Positions 37,662 to 46,925 of a stretch of 64,000 nt of DNA are shown piece by piece (positions within the stretch are counted from its first letter, which is position 1; every line of letters starts with the position of its first letter). The notes below the pieces were generated by a model. The model was not told the DNA's origin, searched no databases, and saw nothing but the letters and a program-made list of their open reading frames with translations. The stretch comes from CAYFZO01 sp965211995 (lineage in GTDB: Bacteria > Pseudomonadota > Gammaproteobacteria > Poriferisulfidales > Oxydemutatoraceae). Made by a program: the position numbers and the translations under genes. The DNA is taken from positions 62,001 through 126,000 of the forward strand of contig OZ243040.1 of NCBI GenBank assembly GCA_965211995.1, read 5' to 3'.

Positions 37662-37797
37662 CGGGTCTCCCGTAGTGGCATCGCCATATTGGAAGCGGGC
37701 AGTATATACAAGCCCCGGCGATTCTCCAATACCGGCGACGCTTGCATCGAGCCCAAGCGTGGACGCCCTGTGCGGCGGCAGCCGCCGCCTAAACACC

Positions 37798-38421
37798 TCA
37801 GTAAATCACGGGCTTGGGGTCTATGCTGCGCCACAGGTACCAGGTCGCGACCGTGCGCCACGGCGCCCAGTTCTCGCCGAGCGTGAGGATCTGGTCGCGT
37901 GCGAGAGTGCGCTTGCGGCCATAGAGGTTTTGTACCGCGTTGACCAGTCCGGCGTCGCCGACCGGATAAATGTCCGGGTGCTTCAGGTAAAAGATCGCGA
38001 ACATCTGGAAAGTCCATTCGCCGATGCCTTTCACCGCCGTCAGCCGCCGGTGGACGGCGTCGAACTCGTGCCGCTGCCAATACCCGCGGGTGACGCGCTC
38101 GCTGAGGAACAGCCCGGCGAGAGCTTGGAGGCAGCGGGCTTTGTTTTCGGACAAGCCGTAGCGGCGCAGCGTTGCGTGGCGGCGGCGGTTCACGTTGCCC
38201 GGCGTGAGCCGCCCGATCCCGCGCTCGAGGTTGCGGCGGATGCCGGCGGCGGCCGGCAGCGAGATTTGCTGGCCGATCACCGCCCGGCACAAGGTTTCGA
38301 ACGCATCGCCCCGTCCGCGCAGGTGGTCGCCCGGGAACCGGCGGATCAGTTCGGCCATGATCGCGTCGCGTCGCGACAGTACGCGGCAGGCTTGGTGCCA
38401 GTATGCGGGCGGTGTGGCCAT
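37798..38421 (-). CDS. DNA-3-methyladenine glycosylase II (HhH-GPD family)
   Basis: A 207-residue base-excision repair enzyme. FETLCRAVIGQQIS begins the fold. The helix-hairpin-helix LTAVKGIGEWTFQMF is followed by the catalytic Asp in DIYPVGDAGLVNAV. Length fits the short bacterial AlkA-like group lacking the N-terminal domain. Divergent from dapF. Confidence 0.88.
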   Translation of the reverse strand: MATPPAYWHQACRVLSRRDAIMAELIRRFPGDHLRGRGDAFETLCRAVIGQQISLPAAAGIRRNLERGIGRLTPGNVNRRRHATLRRYGLSENKARCLQALAGLFLSERVTRGYWQRHEFDAVHRRLTAVKGIGEWTFQMFAIFYLKHPDIYPVGDAGLVNAVQNLYGRKRTLARDQILTLGENWAPWRTVATWYLWRSIDPKPVIY

Positions 38422-38501
38422 CGGCGGCGCTCTTTCAAAAGTGACGGCTTTCGGTAATCATACTATCGTATCCGCCGCGCGCGCCGCGCCGCCCCAACGT
38501 C

Positions 38502-39326
38502 ATGCTCATCCCATACTCCAAAATGCACGGCCTCGGCAATGACTTCATGCTGATCAACGCGACCGGCCTGGCGTTTGTGCCGCGCGCCGAACTGGTGCGC
38601 AGATGGGCGCACCGGCGCACCGGCGTCGGCTTTGACCAACTGCTGGTCGTCGAGGTTTGCGCCGGCGCGGCCGATCTCGCTTTGCGGGTGTTCAACGCCG
38701 ACGGTTCCGAAGCGCGGCAGTGCGGCAACGGCGCGCGTTGCGTCGCGCGCTTTGCGCGGCTGCGCGGCTTGGCGGACGCCGCGTCTATGCGCGCATCGGT
38801 CGGCGGCAGGGTGATGCGGTTGGAAGTGCTCGGCGACGGCCGCGTCTGCGCGGACCTGGGTGCGCCTGAGTTCGCTCCCGCCGCGGTGCCTTTCTTGTGC
38901 GACGCGCCTGCCGACGCCTACGAGTTCGCGCTCGCGGGCCGCAGCCTGCGCGCGGGCGTGGTTTCGCTGGGCAATCCGCACGCGGTGTTTCGGGTCGCAC
39001 GGCTCGACGACTGCCCGGTCGCGGAAATCGGGGCGGAGGTGCAGTCCCTCGGACGGTTTCCGCACGGCGTCAACGTCGGTTTCATGCAGATCGAGAGCCG
39101 TTGCAGCGTGCGGCTGTGCGTGTTCGAGCGCGGCGCCGGAGAAACCCCGGCCTGCGGCAGCGGCGCGGGTGCGGCGGTCGCGGTCGGGCGGCGCTGGGGG
39201 TTGCTCGGGCCGACGGTGCGGGTCGCGCAGCGCGGCGGCGACCTCGAGGTCGAAGGGGGCGGCGCGGACCTTAAAATAACCGGGCCGGCCGAGCACGTTT
39301 ATGACGGTGAGATCGAATATGAGTGA
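38502..39326 (+). CDS. dapF: Diaminopimelate epimerase
   Basis: A 274-residue cofactor-independent epimerase making meso-DAP for lysine and peptidoglycan. Both catalytic cysteines are visible, in ARQCGNGARCVARF and ETPACGSGAGAA. N-terminal FSKMHGLGNDF-like segment (YSKMHGLGNDFMLI). First gene of a tight dapF-DUF484-xerC unit, overlapping the next by 8 nt. Confidence 0.96.
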   Translation: MLIPYSKMHGLGNDFMLINATGLAFVPRAELVRRWAHRRTGVGFDQLLVVEVCAGAADLALRVFNADGSEARQCGNGARCVARFARLRGLADAASMRASVGGRVMRLEVLGDGRVCADLGAPEFAPAAVPFLCDAPADAYEFALAGRSLRAGVVSLGNPHAVFRVARLDDCPVAEIGAEVQSLGRFPHGVNVGFMQIESRCSVRLCVFERGAGETPACGSGAGAAVAVGRRWGLLGPTVRVAQRGGDLEVEGGGADLKITGPAEHVYDGEIEYE

Positions 39327-40122
39327 CGAAACCCCGACTGCGGCGGCGCGCGAGTCGTGCGCTGACAGCGGCGCAGCCGTCGCCGCCTATCTTTTGCAGC
39401 ACCCTGATTTTTTCGGCCGCCACCCCGAGGTGCTGGCGGCGCTCGAAACCGAGCGCCGTGCGGACGGCGTGGCGTCGCTGAGCGAGAAGCGGATCGCCGT
39501 TTTGCGCAAGCACACCCGCGACCTCGAGAGCAGCCGCGGCGGCCTGATAGAAACCGCGCGCACGAATGAAAATTTGAGCGTGTGTCTGCACCACGTCGCG
39601 CTTGCATTGCTGCGCGACGCCCCCGCGCGGGGGCGCCTTGCAGGCGCCGCCGCCGCGGGCGGGGTCGCGCGGGCGTGCCGGGAGGTCTTGCAGGAGCGCG
39701 TCCCGGACGTGCGTTTTTTCGTGTATTGGTTCGGCGGCTTTTTCGCGCCCGCCGGCGGGCCGGGCGCCGGCGCAGATGACGATTGGGAAGGCGTCGCCGT
39801 GCTCGACGAGAGCGACCGGCGGATCACGGGTCTGATCCATTCGCTGTTTGCGGCGGGCGACCCCAGTTGCGGCCCGTTCAGCGCGCCCGAACGGACGGTG
39901 CTGTTCGGCCGCTTCGCCGCGTCGGTGAAGTCGGCGGTGGCGGCGCCGCTGGTCGAACCGGCGACGCGCCGGCGCATGGGGATGCTGGTGCTCGCCAGCG
40001 ACGACGCCGCGCGTCTCGCCCCGGGCAAGGGCACGATGTTCCTGGTGCAGTTGGTACAATTGATCGAGTGCGCCTGCGCTCCCGCCCCGGTGGCGGCGCC
40101 TCGGGATGGGCGGCGGGACTGA
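39319..40122 (+). CDS. DUF484 family protein
   Basis: A 267-residue GAF-like protein. The N-terminal block VAAYLLQHPDFFGRHPEVLAAL is diagnostic, followed by a coiled segment and MGMLVLASDDAARLAPGKGT. Almost always between dapF and xerC in gamma- and betaproteobacteria. Function not established. It starts within dapF and its stop shares a base with xerC. Confidence 0.88.
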   Translation: MSDETPTAAARESCADSGAAVAAYLLQHPDFFGRHPEVLAALETERRADGVASLSEKRIAVLRKHTRDLESSRGGLIETARTNENLSVCLHHVALALLRDAPARGRLAGAAAAGGVARACREVLQERVPDVRFFVYWFGGFFAPAGGPGAGADDDWEGVAVLDESDRRITGLIHSLFAAGDPSCGPFSAPERTVLFGRFAASVKSAVAAPLVEPATRRRMGMLVLASDDAARLAPGKGTMFLVQLVQLIECACAPAPVAAPRDGRRD

Positions 40123-41024
40123 TGGCCGCACCGGCGTCGTTCGCGCGCGAGGCCGCGGATTTTCTCGCGGTGCTCGGACGCGAGAAGAATTATTCGAGCC
40201 ACACGCTGGACGGCTACGGGCGCGACCTGGCCCGCTTCTCGGAGTATCTCGACGCTGCGGGGGCGGACTGGACCACGGTCGCCGTGAAGCACGTGCGGGA
40301 TTACGTCTCCCACCGTTTCTTCGAGGGCGTCAAGGGCCGGACCTTGCAGCGCGAGTTGTCGAGCCTGCGCGGGTTTTACCGCCATTGCATCGCCCGCGGC
40401 GTCGTCGCCCGCAACCCGACGCTCGGCGTGCACCCGCCGCGCACTGAGAAAAAATTGCCGGAGACGCTGACGATCGAGCAGGTCGCCTCTTTGCTCGAAG
40501 TGCCGGCCGCGGACGCGCTGGTGCTCAGGGACGTCGCGATCATGGAACTCGCGTATTCCTCCGGCTTGCGCCTGTCCGAGTTGCTGCAAACGGCGGTGGG
40601 CGATATAGACCTCGCCGCGGGCGCGGTGCGCGTCATCGGCAAAGGCTCGAAGCAGCGCGACCTGCCGGTCGGCGCACGCGCCTGCGACGCGATCCGCTGC
40701 TGGCTGAAACTGCGCGCGCAATTCGTGCGCGGCGATGAGAAGGCCCTGTTTATCGGCCGCCGCGGACGGCGGCTGTCGCCGCGCGCGGTGCAGAAGCGGT
40801 TCGCCGAACACGCGCGCAAGTGCGGGCTGGAGCCGCATCTGCATCCGCATATGCTGCGCCATTCGTTCGCGAGCCACGTCCTGGAATCGTCGGGCGACCT
40901 GCGCGCGGTGCAGGAATTGCTCGGACACGCCGACATCGGCACCACGCAGATCTACACGCATCTGGACTTTCAGCACCTGGCGAAAACCTATGACAAAGCC
41001 CACCCGCGCGCGCGCCGTCGCTGA
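40122..41024 (+). CDS. xerC: Tyrosine recombinase XerC
   Basis: A 300-residue recombinase resolving chromosome dimers at dif with XerD. N-terminal SAM-like domain, then the catalytic residues: Arg in YSSGLRLSELL, Lys in GKGSKQRDLPV, HPHMLRHSFASH, LLGHADIGTTQIYTHLD with the nucleophile Tyr. ATG at 40122 overlaps the DUF484 stop. No dif site is seen in the window. Confidence 0.94.
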   Translation: MAAPASFAREAADFLAVLGREKNYSSHTLDGYGRDLARFSEYLDAAGADWTTVAVKHVRDYVSHRFFEGVKGRTLQRELSSLRGFYRHCIARGVVARNPTLGVHPPRTEKKLPETLTIEQVASLLEVPAADALVLRDVAIMELAYSSGLRLSELLQTAVGDIDLAAGAVRVIGKGSKQRDLPVGARACDAIRCWLKLRAQFVRGDEKALFIGRRGRRLSPRAVQKRFAEHARKCGLEPHLHPHMLRHSFASHVLESSGDLRAVQELLGHADIGTTQIYTHLDFQHLAKTYDKAHPRARRR

Positions 41025-41080
41025 GTTTTCAATTTGCGCCGCCCGGCGCGCAATGTAAAATGCGCGGTGCGGGAAATTCC

Positions 41081-41614
41081 ATGACTCAGATGCGCAGCAC
41101 GACAATCGTTTCGGTGCGCCGCGGCGGGCGCGTTGCGCTCGGCGGCGACGGGCAGGTCACGCTGCAGAACACGGTGGTCAAAGCCAACGCCTGCAAGGTC
41201 AGGCGCCTCTACAAGGATCAGGTGCTGGCCGGGTTTGCGGGCGGCACGGCCGATGCGTTCACGCTGTTCGAGCGGTTTGAGCGCAAACTCGACGAATACA
41301 ACGGGCAACTCACGCGCGCGGCGGTGGAACTCGCCAAGGACTGGCGCACCGACCGCAGCCTGCGGCGCCTCGAAGCGCTGCTCGCGGTGGTGGATAAGGA
41401 CGCCTCGCTGATTATCTCCGGCAACGGCGACGTCATCGAGCCCGAGGGCGGCCTCATCGCGATCGGTTCGGGCGGCGGCTACGCGCAGGCGGCGGCGCGC
41501 GCCTTGCTCGACAACACCGAACTCGGCGCGCGCGAAGTCGTTGCGCGGGGTTTGACGATCGCGGCCGCTATTTGCATCTACACGAACACCACTTTGACGA
41601 TAGAGGAGCTCTAG
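41081..41614 (+). CDS. hslV: ATP-dependent protease subunit HslV
   Basis: A 177-residue proteasome-like peptidase. After a six-residue propeptide the mature chain starts TTIVSVRR, with the catalytic Thr exposed by processing. GGDGQVTLQ and the C-terminal ICIYTNTTLTIEEL that docks HslU follow. The start at MTQMRS (41081) is preferred to an upstream frame. It pairs with hslU, 28 nt downstream; the pair is a usual sigma-32 target. Confidence 0.96.
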   Translation: MTQMRSTTIVSVRRGGRVALGGDGQVTLQNTVVKANACKVRRLYKDQVLAGFAGGTADAFTLFERFERKLDEYNGQLTRAAVELAKDWRTDRSLRRLEALLAVVDKDASLIISGNGDVIEPEGGLIAIGSGGGYAQAAARALLDNTELGAREVVARGLTIAAAICIYTNTTLTIEEL

Positions 41615-41642
41615 GCGGCGCCGCCGCCGCCGGGGAAGCCCC

Positions 41643-42929
41643 GTGTCCACGATGACGCCAAGAGAGATCGTCCGCGAACTCGACAAGCACATTGTCGGGC
41701 AGGACCGGGCCAAGCGCGCGGTCGCGATTGCTTTGCGCAACCGTTGGCGCCGGATGCAACTCGACGAGGAATTGCGCATGGAGATTATGCCGAAGAACAT
41801 CCTGATGATCGGGCCGACCGGCGTCGGCAAGACCGAGATCGCGAGAAGGCTCGCGCGCCTCGCCGACGCGCCGTTCATCAAGGTCGAGGCGACCAAGTTC
41901 ACCGAGGTCGGCTACGTCGGCCGCGACGTCGAATCGATTATTCGCGATCTCGCCGACATCTCGGTCAAAGCGACGCGCGAGCGCGAGATCAACCGCCATC
42001 GCCGCCGCTCGCAGGGAATCGCCGAGGACCTCGTGCTCGCGGCGCTCGCCGGCGGTGCCGCGCCGCAGGAACTGCGCGTCAAACTGCGGCAGGGCGAACT
42101 CGACGAGCGCGAGGTCGAGATTGACGTGTCGGCGGTTCCGGGCGGGGTCGAGATCATGACCCCGGCCGGCATGGAAGCGGTCGCGAGCCAACTCGAAAGC
42201 GTGTTCAAGAACCTCGCGGGACAGCGCCGCCACCGCCGCAAGATGACGGTGAAACGGGCGCTCAAGGTGTTGACCCAGGAAAAGGCGCAGGAGATGATAG
42301 ACGAAGAGGAACTCAAAGCGCTGGCGCTGCGGAAAGTCGAACAAGGCGGCATCGTCTTTCTGGATGAAATAGACAAGGTTACGAAGCGCGGAGAAACGTC
42401 GGGCGGAGAAGTGTCGCGTGAAGGCGTGCAGCGCGATCTGCTGCCGCTGGTCGAGGGCAGCACGGTAACGACCAAGTACGGCATGGTCAGGACCGATCAT
42501 ATTCTGTTCATTGCGTCCGGCGCTTTTCACGTCTCGAAGCCGTCCGATCTGGTGCCCGAGTTGCAGGGGCGGTTCCCGATCCGGGTCGAGTTGAGCGATC
42601 TGGGCACCGAGGAATTTGTCCGCATTCTCACCGAACCGGACGTGTCCCTGATCCGCCAGTACGTCGCGTTGCTCGCCGCCGAGGGCGTCGCCATCGAGTT
42701 CACCGCGGACGCGATCCGCCGCATCGCCGAGATCGCCTGCCAGGTCAACGAGCGCACCGAGAACATCGGCGCGCGCAGGCTGCATACGGTGCTGGAATGT
42801 CTGCTCGACGAGATCTCTTTCACCGCGCCCGACCGCGGCGGCGAGAGCCTGGTCATCGCGGCCGCCCAGGTTGAGGAGCAGTTGGCGGAACTGGCCGGGA
42901 ACGAAGACTTGAGCCGTTATATATTGTGA
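41643..42929 (+). CDS. hslU: ATP-dependent protease ATPase subunit HslU
   Basis: A 428-residue AAA+ unfoldase. Walker A IGPTGVGKTE, Walker B GIVFLDEIDK, pore motif GYVGRDVE, sensor ELQGRFPIRVEL and the C-terminal LSRYIL that inserts in HslV. GTG start at 41643, or an ATG three codons on. Slightly short in the intermediate I domain compared with E. coli (443). Confidence 0.97.
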   Translation: MSTMTPREIVRELDKHIVGQDRAKRAVAIALRNRWRRMQLDEELRMEIMPKNILMIGPTGVGKTEIARRLARLADAPFIKVEATKFTEVGYVGRDVESIIRDLADISVKATREREINRHRRRSQGIAEDLVLAALAGGAAPQELRVKLRQGELDEREVEIDVSAVPGGVEIMTPAGMEAVASQLESVFKNLAGQRRHRRKMTVKRALKVLTQEKAQEMIDEEELKALALRKVEQGGIVFLDEIDKVTKRGETSGGEVSREGVQRDLLPLVEGSTVTTKYGMVRTDHILFIASGAFHVSKPSDLVPELQGRFPIRVELSDLGTEEFVRILTEPDVSLIRQYVALLAAEGVAIEFTADAIRRIAEIACQVNERTENIGARRLHTVLECLLDEISFTAPDRGGESLVIAAAQVEEQLAELAGNEDLSRYIL

Positions 42930-42981
42930 CGCCGGGGTGACCGCGGCGGCGGCGGTTGCCGGTTGGCGCAGGGAGGATGTG

Positions 42982-43353
42982 ATGTCGAAAATACAGCCGA
43001 CCAAGATCCGGTTGCACCAGCGCTCACGCATACTCGAAGTCACGTTCGAGAACGGCGCCAGTTTCAAACTCAGTTGCGAGTATCTGCGAGTGTATTCGCC
43101 GTCGGCGGAGGTCACGGGGCACGGGCCGGACGAAGGCGTGCTGCAGGTCGGCAAGGAGGACGTCAACATCGTCGCGGTTGAGCCGGTCGGCAATTACGCG
43201 GTCAAGTTGATCTATGACGACGGCCACGGCAGCGGCATTTACACTTGGGATTATCTGTACGATCTCGGCGCGAATTACGACCGGCGCTGGCGGCGCTACC
43301 TCGAGCGCCTCAAGCAGGCGCGCCACGAACGCAAGGTCAACCGCCTGAATTGA
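42982..43353 (+). CDS. DUF971 (GBBH-like N-terminal domain) protein
   Basis: A 123-residue protein: PTKIRLHQRSRILEV, then SCEYLRVYSPSAEVTGHG, VAVEPVGNYAVKLIYDDGHGSGIYTW and YLYDLGANYD. This is the small zinc/ligand domain also found at the N-terminus of gamma-butyrobetaine hydroxylase. GGGAGG precedes the ATG. It sits before ubiE as in most betaproteobacteria. Role unknown. Confidence 0.92.
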   Translation: MSKIQPTKIRLHQRSRILEVTFENGASFKLSCEYLRVYSPSAEVTGHGPDEGVLQVGKEDVNIVAVEPVGNYAVKLIYDDGHGSGIYTWDYLYDLGANYDRRWRRYLERLKQARHERKVNRLN

Positions 43354-43368
43354 GGCGCGGCCGCAACG

Positions 43369-44106
43369 ATGCAGAACGATACGACGCATTTCGGCTACCG
43401 CAAGGTTCGCCGCTCCGAAAAGGCCGCGCTGGTCGGCGGCGTTTTCAGTTCGGTCGCGCGCCGCTACGACCTGATGAACGACGCGATGTCTCTGGGGGTG
43501 CACCGCCTGTGGAAGCGCCGCGCCGCCTGGCTGTGCGCGGTGAGGCCGGGACAGCGCGTACTCGATCTCGCCGGCGGCACCGGTGACATGGCGCTGCGTC
43601 TGCACGCGCTCGGCGCGGGCGAGGTCGTCGTCGCCGACGTCAACGCCGAGATGCTCGAGGCCGGTCGCGCGCGCCTGCTCGACCGCGGCCTGACGTCGGG
43701 CGTTGCGTTCGTGCGCTGCGACGCCGAGACCCTGCCGTTCGGCGCCGACGGCTTCGACCGGGTGGTGCTCGCTTTCGGCCTGCGCAACATGGCGCACAAA
43801 CGGCGCGCGCTCGCGGCCGCGTACCGCGTGCTCAAACCCGGCGGCAGGCTCGTCATCCTTGAGTTCTCGCGCCCGGCGCGCTGGTTGCAACCCGCGTACG
43901 ACGCCTGGTCTTTCGGGGTGATCCCGCGTCTCGGACGCGCGCTCGCCGGCGACGGCGACAGTTACCGCTATCTGGTCGAGTCCATCCGCGTGCATCCCGG
44001 GCAGCGGGCCTTGCTCGGCATGATGCGCGAGGCCGGGTTCGAACGCTGCCGGTATTTCAATCTCAGCCGCGGCATCGTCGCGGTGCACCGCGGCTGCAAG
44101 TTGTGA
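43369..44106 (+). CDS. ubiE: Ubiquinone/menaquinone C-methyltransferase
   Basis: A 245-residue SAM methyltransferase of quinone synthesis. FGYRKVRRSEKAALVGGVF and YDLMNDAMSLGVHRLWK at the start, LDLAGGTGDMALRL as SAM motif, and a C-terminal FNLSRGIVAVHRG. Overlaps ubiJ by 4 nt. Confidence 0.95.
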   Translation: MQNDTTHFGYRKVRRSEKAALVGGVFSSVARRYDLMNDAMSLGVHRLWKRRAAWLCAVRPGQRVLDLAGGTGDMALRLHALGAGEVVVADVNAEMLEAGRARLLDRGLTSGVAFVRCDAETLPFGADGFDRVVLAFGLRNMAHKRRALAAAYRVLKPGGRLVILEFSRPARWLQPAYDAWSFGVIPRLGRALAGDGDSYRYLVESIRVHPGQRALLGMMREAGFERCRYFNLSRGIVAVHRGCKL

Positions 44107-44717
44107 GCGCGGCGGTGAAGCGGCGCCGCGCGGCGGCGCTGGTCGAGCGCGCACTGAACGCGTGGTTGGCCACCGACCCGGAAGCCGCGCGCAAGTTATC
44201 CGAACTCGAGGGGGTCGTCATCGGCCTGGAGGTGACGACGTTTCCGCTCGAGTTGTTTTTTTTGCCGGCGGCGGGGCGGGTGCGCGTTGCCGCCGAGGTT
44301 GAGCGCGAGCCGCACACCTGGATCCGCGGCGGCGTATTCGACCTCATGAAACTCGGTCTCGGCGGGCGGCGCCCCGGTGCCGGCGCGCGGCTGGTCATCG
44401 CGGGCGACGTCGCGGCCGGGCACGCGTTTCAGCACGTCCTCAAAGCGGGCGATTTCGACTGGGAGGAATTGCTTGCGCAGCGCCTCGGCGACGTTGCCGC
44501 CCACGAATTGGCGCGCGGCGCGCGCGCCGGCGGGCGCTGGGCCCGGCGCTCGGTTGAGGCGCTGAACGTGGCGCTTGGTGAATACCTGCAAGAGGAAGCG
44601 CAATGGGTCGCGGGTGCACACGAGGTCAGCGACTTCATCCGCGGCGTGGATGCTTTGCGCGACCGCGTCGAGCGCCTCGAGATCCGCGCGCGGCGGCCGG
44701 CGCGGGAAGGCGGCTGA
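44103..44717 (+). CDS. ubiJ: Ubiquinone biosynthesis accessory factor UbiJ (SCP2 domain)
   Basis: A 204-residue protein with an SCP2-like lipid-binding fold: LELFFLPAAGRVRVA, then VIAGDVAAGHAFQHVLKAGDFDWEEL-type block and a C-terminal coiled stretch. It organises the soluble Ubi complex. GTG start overlapping ubiE (GTGA) and stop overlapping ubiB (TGATG) show a tightly coupled ubiE-ubiJ-ubiB operon. Confidence 0.85.
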   Translation: MSAAVKRRRAAALVERALNAWLATDPEAARKLSELEGVVIGLEVTTFPLELFFLPAAGRVRVAAEVEREPHTWIRGGVFDLMKLGLGGRRPGAGARLVIAGDVAAGHAFQHVLKAGDFDWEELLAQRLGDVAAHELARGARAGGRWARRSVEALNVALGEYLQEEAQWVAGAHEVSDFIRGVDALRDRVERLEIRARRPAREGG

Positions 44718-46270
44718 TGGTGACGCCGGTGCAGGCGCTGCGTCTTTTCCGGATCAACGTGACGTTGATTCGCCACGGCCTGGACGAGATCATATTCGCG
44801 GTGCCGCTGTTTCGCCCGGTCCGGTTTTTGTTTCGTCTGCTGCCGTGGAATTGGTTCGGCCGCAAGCGCGCGCCGCTCGCGGTGCGCATTCGCCGCGCGC
44901 TCGAGGATCTCGGGCCGATCTTCGTCAAGTTCGGCCAGATGCTTTCGACCCGGCGCGACCTGCTGCCGCCCGACGTCGCCGACGAGTTGGCCAAATTGCA
45001 GGACCAGGTTCCGCCGTTCGCGAGCGCGGTGGCGAAACGGGCGGTGGTCGCCGCGCTGGGCGCACCGCTCGACGCGATCTTTGCGCGCTTTGACGACGCG
45101 CCGCTCGCGTCCGCTTCGATCGCGCAGGTTCATTCGGCGATGCTCAAGGACGGCAGCGACGTGGTGGTCAAGGTGTTGCGCCCGAACGTCGAAAAGCAGG
45201 TGCGCCGCGACCTCAGCCTGCTCTATCTGAGCGCGCGCCTCGCCGAACGGTGGTGGTCGGACGGGCGCAGGCTGCGGCCGGTCGAGGTGGTCGCGCAGTA
45301 CGAAAAGACCATTATTGACGAACTCGACCTGATGCGCGAAGCCGCGAGCGCGAGCCAACTGCGGCGCAATTTTGAGAACTCCGAGTTGCTGTACGTGCCC
45401 GAGGTGCACTGGCGGTATTGCAGCGAGAAAGTGATGACGATAGAGCGCATCTACGGCGTGCCGGTCAGTGACGTCAAGGAGCTCAAGCGCCGCGGCGTGG
45501 ACCTGAAGAAACTGTCGGAGAACGGGGTCGAGATCTTTTTCACGCAGGTGTTTGAACATAATTTTTTCCACGCCGACATGCATCCGGGCAATATCTTCGT
45601 GTCGCCCGACAACCCGGCGCAGCCGAAGTACCTGGGCGTGGATTTTGGGATCGTCGGCAGTTTGGCGCCGTCCGATCAGACCTATCTGGCCGAGAACTTT
45701 CTGGCTTTTTTTCAGCGCGACTACGCGCGCGTCGCCGCGTTGCACCTCGAGTCGGGCTGGGTCCCGCGGAACACCCGCCCCGATGAGTTCGAAGCCGCGA
45801 TCCGCACGGTTTGCGAGCCGATATTTCAGCGCCCGCTGCATGAGATCTCTTTCGGGCACCTGCTGATCCGCCTGTTTCAGACCGCGCGCCGCTTCAACAT
45901 GGAGATCCAGCCGCAATTGATTCTGCTGCAAAAAACGCTGTTGAACGTCGAGGGGCTCGGTCGGCAACTGTACCCGCAACTCGACTTGTGGAAGACGGCA
46001 AAACCCTTTTTGGAAAGGTGGACGATGCGGCGCAGAGGCCCGCGCGCGGCGGTTGCGCGCCTGCGCCGCGAATTGCCGCGCGCGCTCGCGGCGCTGCCGG
46101 AGTTGCCGCGGCTCGCGCACCGGGCTGTGGACGCCGCGGCGGCGGCCGAGCAATCTGCCGCGGCTCGCGACCGGGCTTTGCGCGCCGAGATCCGCCGCGC
46201 GCAGCGCAACGTCGTCGCAGCGGTGCTGGCGGCGGCGGCGGCCATCGCCGCCCTCTTGCTGCTGCGGTGA
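44717..46270 (+). CDS. ubiB: Ubiquinone biosynthesis regulatory kinase-like protein UbiB
   Basis: A 517-residue atypical kinase (ADCK/ABC1) with two C-terminal helices. The KxGQ motif is in FVKFGQMLSTRRDLLP, followed by FHADMHPGNIFV (catalytic loop) and GVDFGIVGSL (metal-binding). It promotes access to membrane-bound ubiquinone precursors. An Arg/Ala-rich stretch before the last helix is typical. Confidence 0.94.
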   Translation: MVTPVQALRLFRINVTLIRHGLDEIIFAVPLFRPVRFLFRLLPWNWFGRKRAPLAVRIRRALEDLGPIFVKFGQMLSTRRDLLPPDVADELAKLQDQVPPFASAVAKRAVVAALGAPLDAIFARFDDAPLASASIAQVHSAMLKDGSDVVVKVLRPNVEKQVRRDLSLLYLSARLAERWWSDGRRLRPVEVVAQYEKTIIDELDLMREAASASQLRRNFENSELLYVPEVHWRYCSEKVMTIERIYGVPVSDVKELKRRGVDLKKLSENGVEIFFTQVFEHNFFHADMHPGNIFVSPDNPAQPKYLGVDFGIVGSLAPSDQTYLAENFLAFFQRDYARVAALHLESGWVPRNTRPDEFEAAIRTVCEPIFQRPLHEISFGHLLIRLFQTARRFNMEIQPQLILLQKTLLNVEGLGRQLYPQLDLWKTAKPFLERWTMRRRGPRAAVARLRRELPRALAALPELPRLAHRAVDAAAAAEQSAAARDRALRAEIRRAQRNVVAAVLAAAAAIAALLLLR

Positions 46271-46408
46271 TTTGTGCACGCCGCTGAAAAATAAATCCGC
46301 GAATTACGCGGCGCTGGGCGGCTCGGGGAGGTGTTGTTTGCGGTGGGAGCGTGGTGCGCCGCCGCCGGACTTCGAGGCACCGCCGCCGCGCCGGGGAGTT
46401 CCGCCTTT

Positions 46409-46414
46409 TATACT
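46409..46414 (+). promoter_or_regulatory. -10-like TATACT before the uvrD repeat array
   Basis: TATACT at 46409-46414, 17 nt ahead of repeat unit 1 and outside the duplicated segment. No clear -35. If used, one transcript would carry both truncated heads and the real uvrD. Confidence 0.25.
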
Positions 46415-46430
46415 CTTGCGTCCGCGTTCA

Positions 46431-46862
46431 TCTGCGGACAACGAACGGGAGTTGCACTTAAGCCTTGAATTCGGGCTTTGACCGGGTCGCCGCATGGACG
46501 TCTCACTGATACTCGATCCCTTGAACAAGGAACAGCGTGCAGCGGTGACTTCGCCGCTCGGTCACGCGCTGGTGCTCGGGCGGCGCCGGCAGCGGCAAGA
46601 CCGGGGTGCTGACGCATCGCGTGGCGGTGCGGGGTCGAGCGCTTTGTCTGCGGACAACGAACGGGAGTTGCACTTAAGCCTTGAATTCGGGCTTTGACCG
46701 GGTCGCCGCATGGACGTCTCACTGATACTCGATCCCTTGAACAAGGAACAGCGTGCGGCGGTGACTTCACCGCTCGGTCACGCGCTGGTGCTCGGGCGGC
46801 GCCGGCAGCGGCAAGACCGGAGTGCTGACGCATCGCGTGGCGGTGCGGGGTCGAGCGCTTTG
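46431..46862 (+). repeat. 216-bp tandem duplication of the uvrD 5' end (two extra copies)
   Basis: Units at 46431-46646 and 46647-46862 repeat the segment that begins at 46863, which contains the true uvrD start. Each begins TCTGCGGACAACG, carries about 63 nt of leader and the first ~50 codons of uvrD. Units 1 and 2 are almost identical and share the same changes relative to the functional head: an extra base at the Walker A loop (CTCGGGCGGC for CTGGCCGGC) and small losses near ACGCATCGCG. So one defective copy was probably made first and then duplicated. Confidence 0.95.
46494..46697 (+). pseudogene. Truncated uvrD head, copy 1
   Basis: ATG at 46494 gives 27 residues of UvrD (MDVSLILDPLNKEQ...) and then, after the frameshift at the Walker A loop, 40 unrelated residues to a TGA 12 nt before the next copy's ATG. 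No helicase activity is possible. It could act as an upstream ORF coupled to the next start. Confidence 0.85.
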
Positions 46863-46913
46863 TCTGCGGACAACGAACGGGAGTTGCACTTAAGCCTTGA
46901 ATTCGGGCTTTGA
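46710..46913 (+). pseudogene. Truncated uvrD head, copy 2
   Basis: Same structure as copy 1: a 67-residue frame starting at 46710, whose TGA is 12 nt before the functional uvrD ATG at 46926. Differs from copy 1 at only a few bases. Confidence 0.85.
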
Positions 46914-46925
46914 CCGGGTCGCCGC

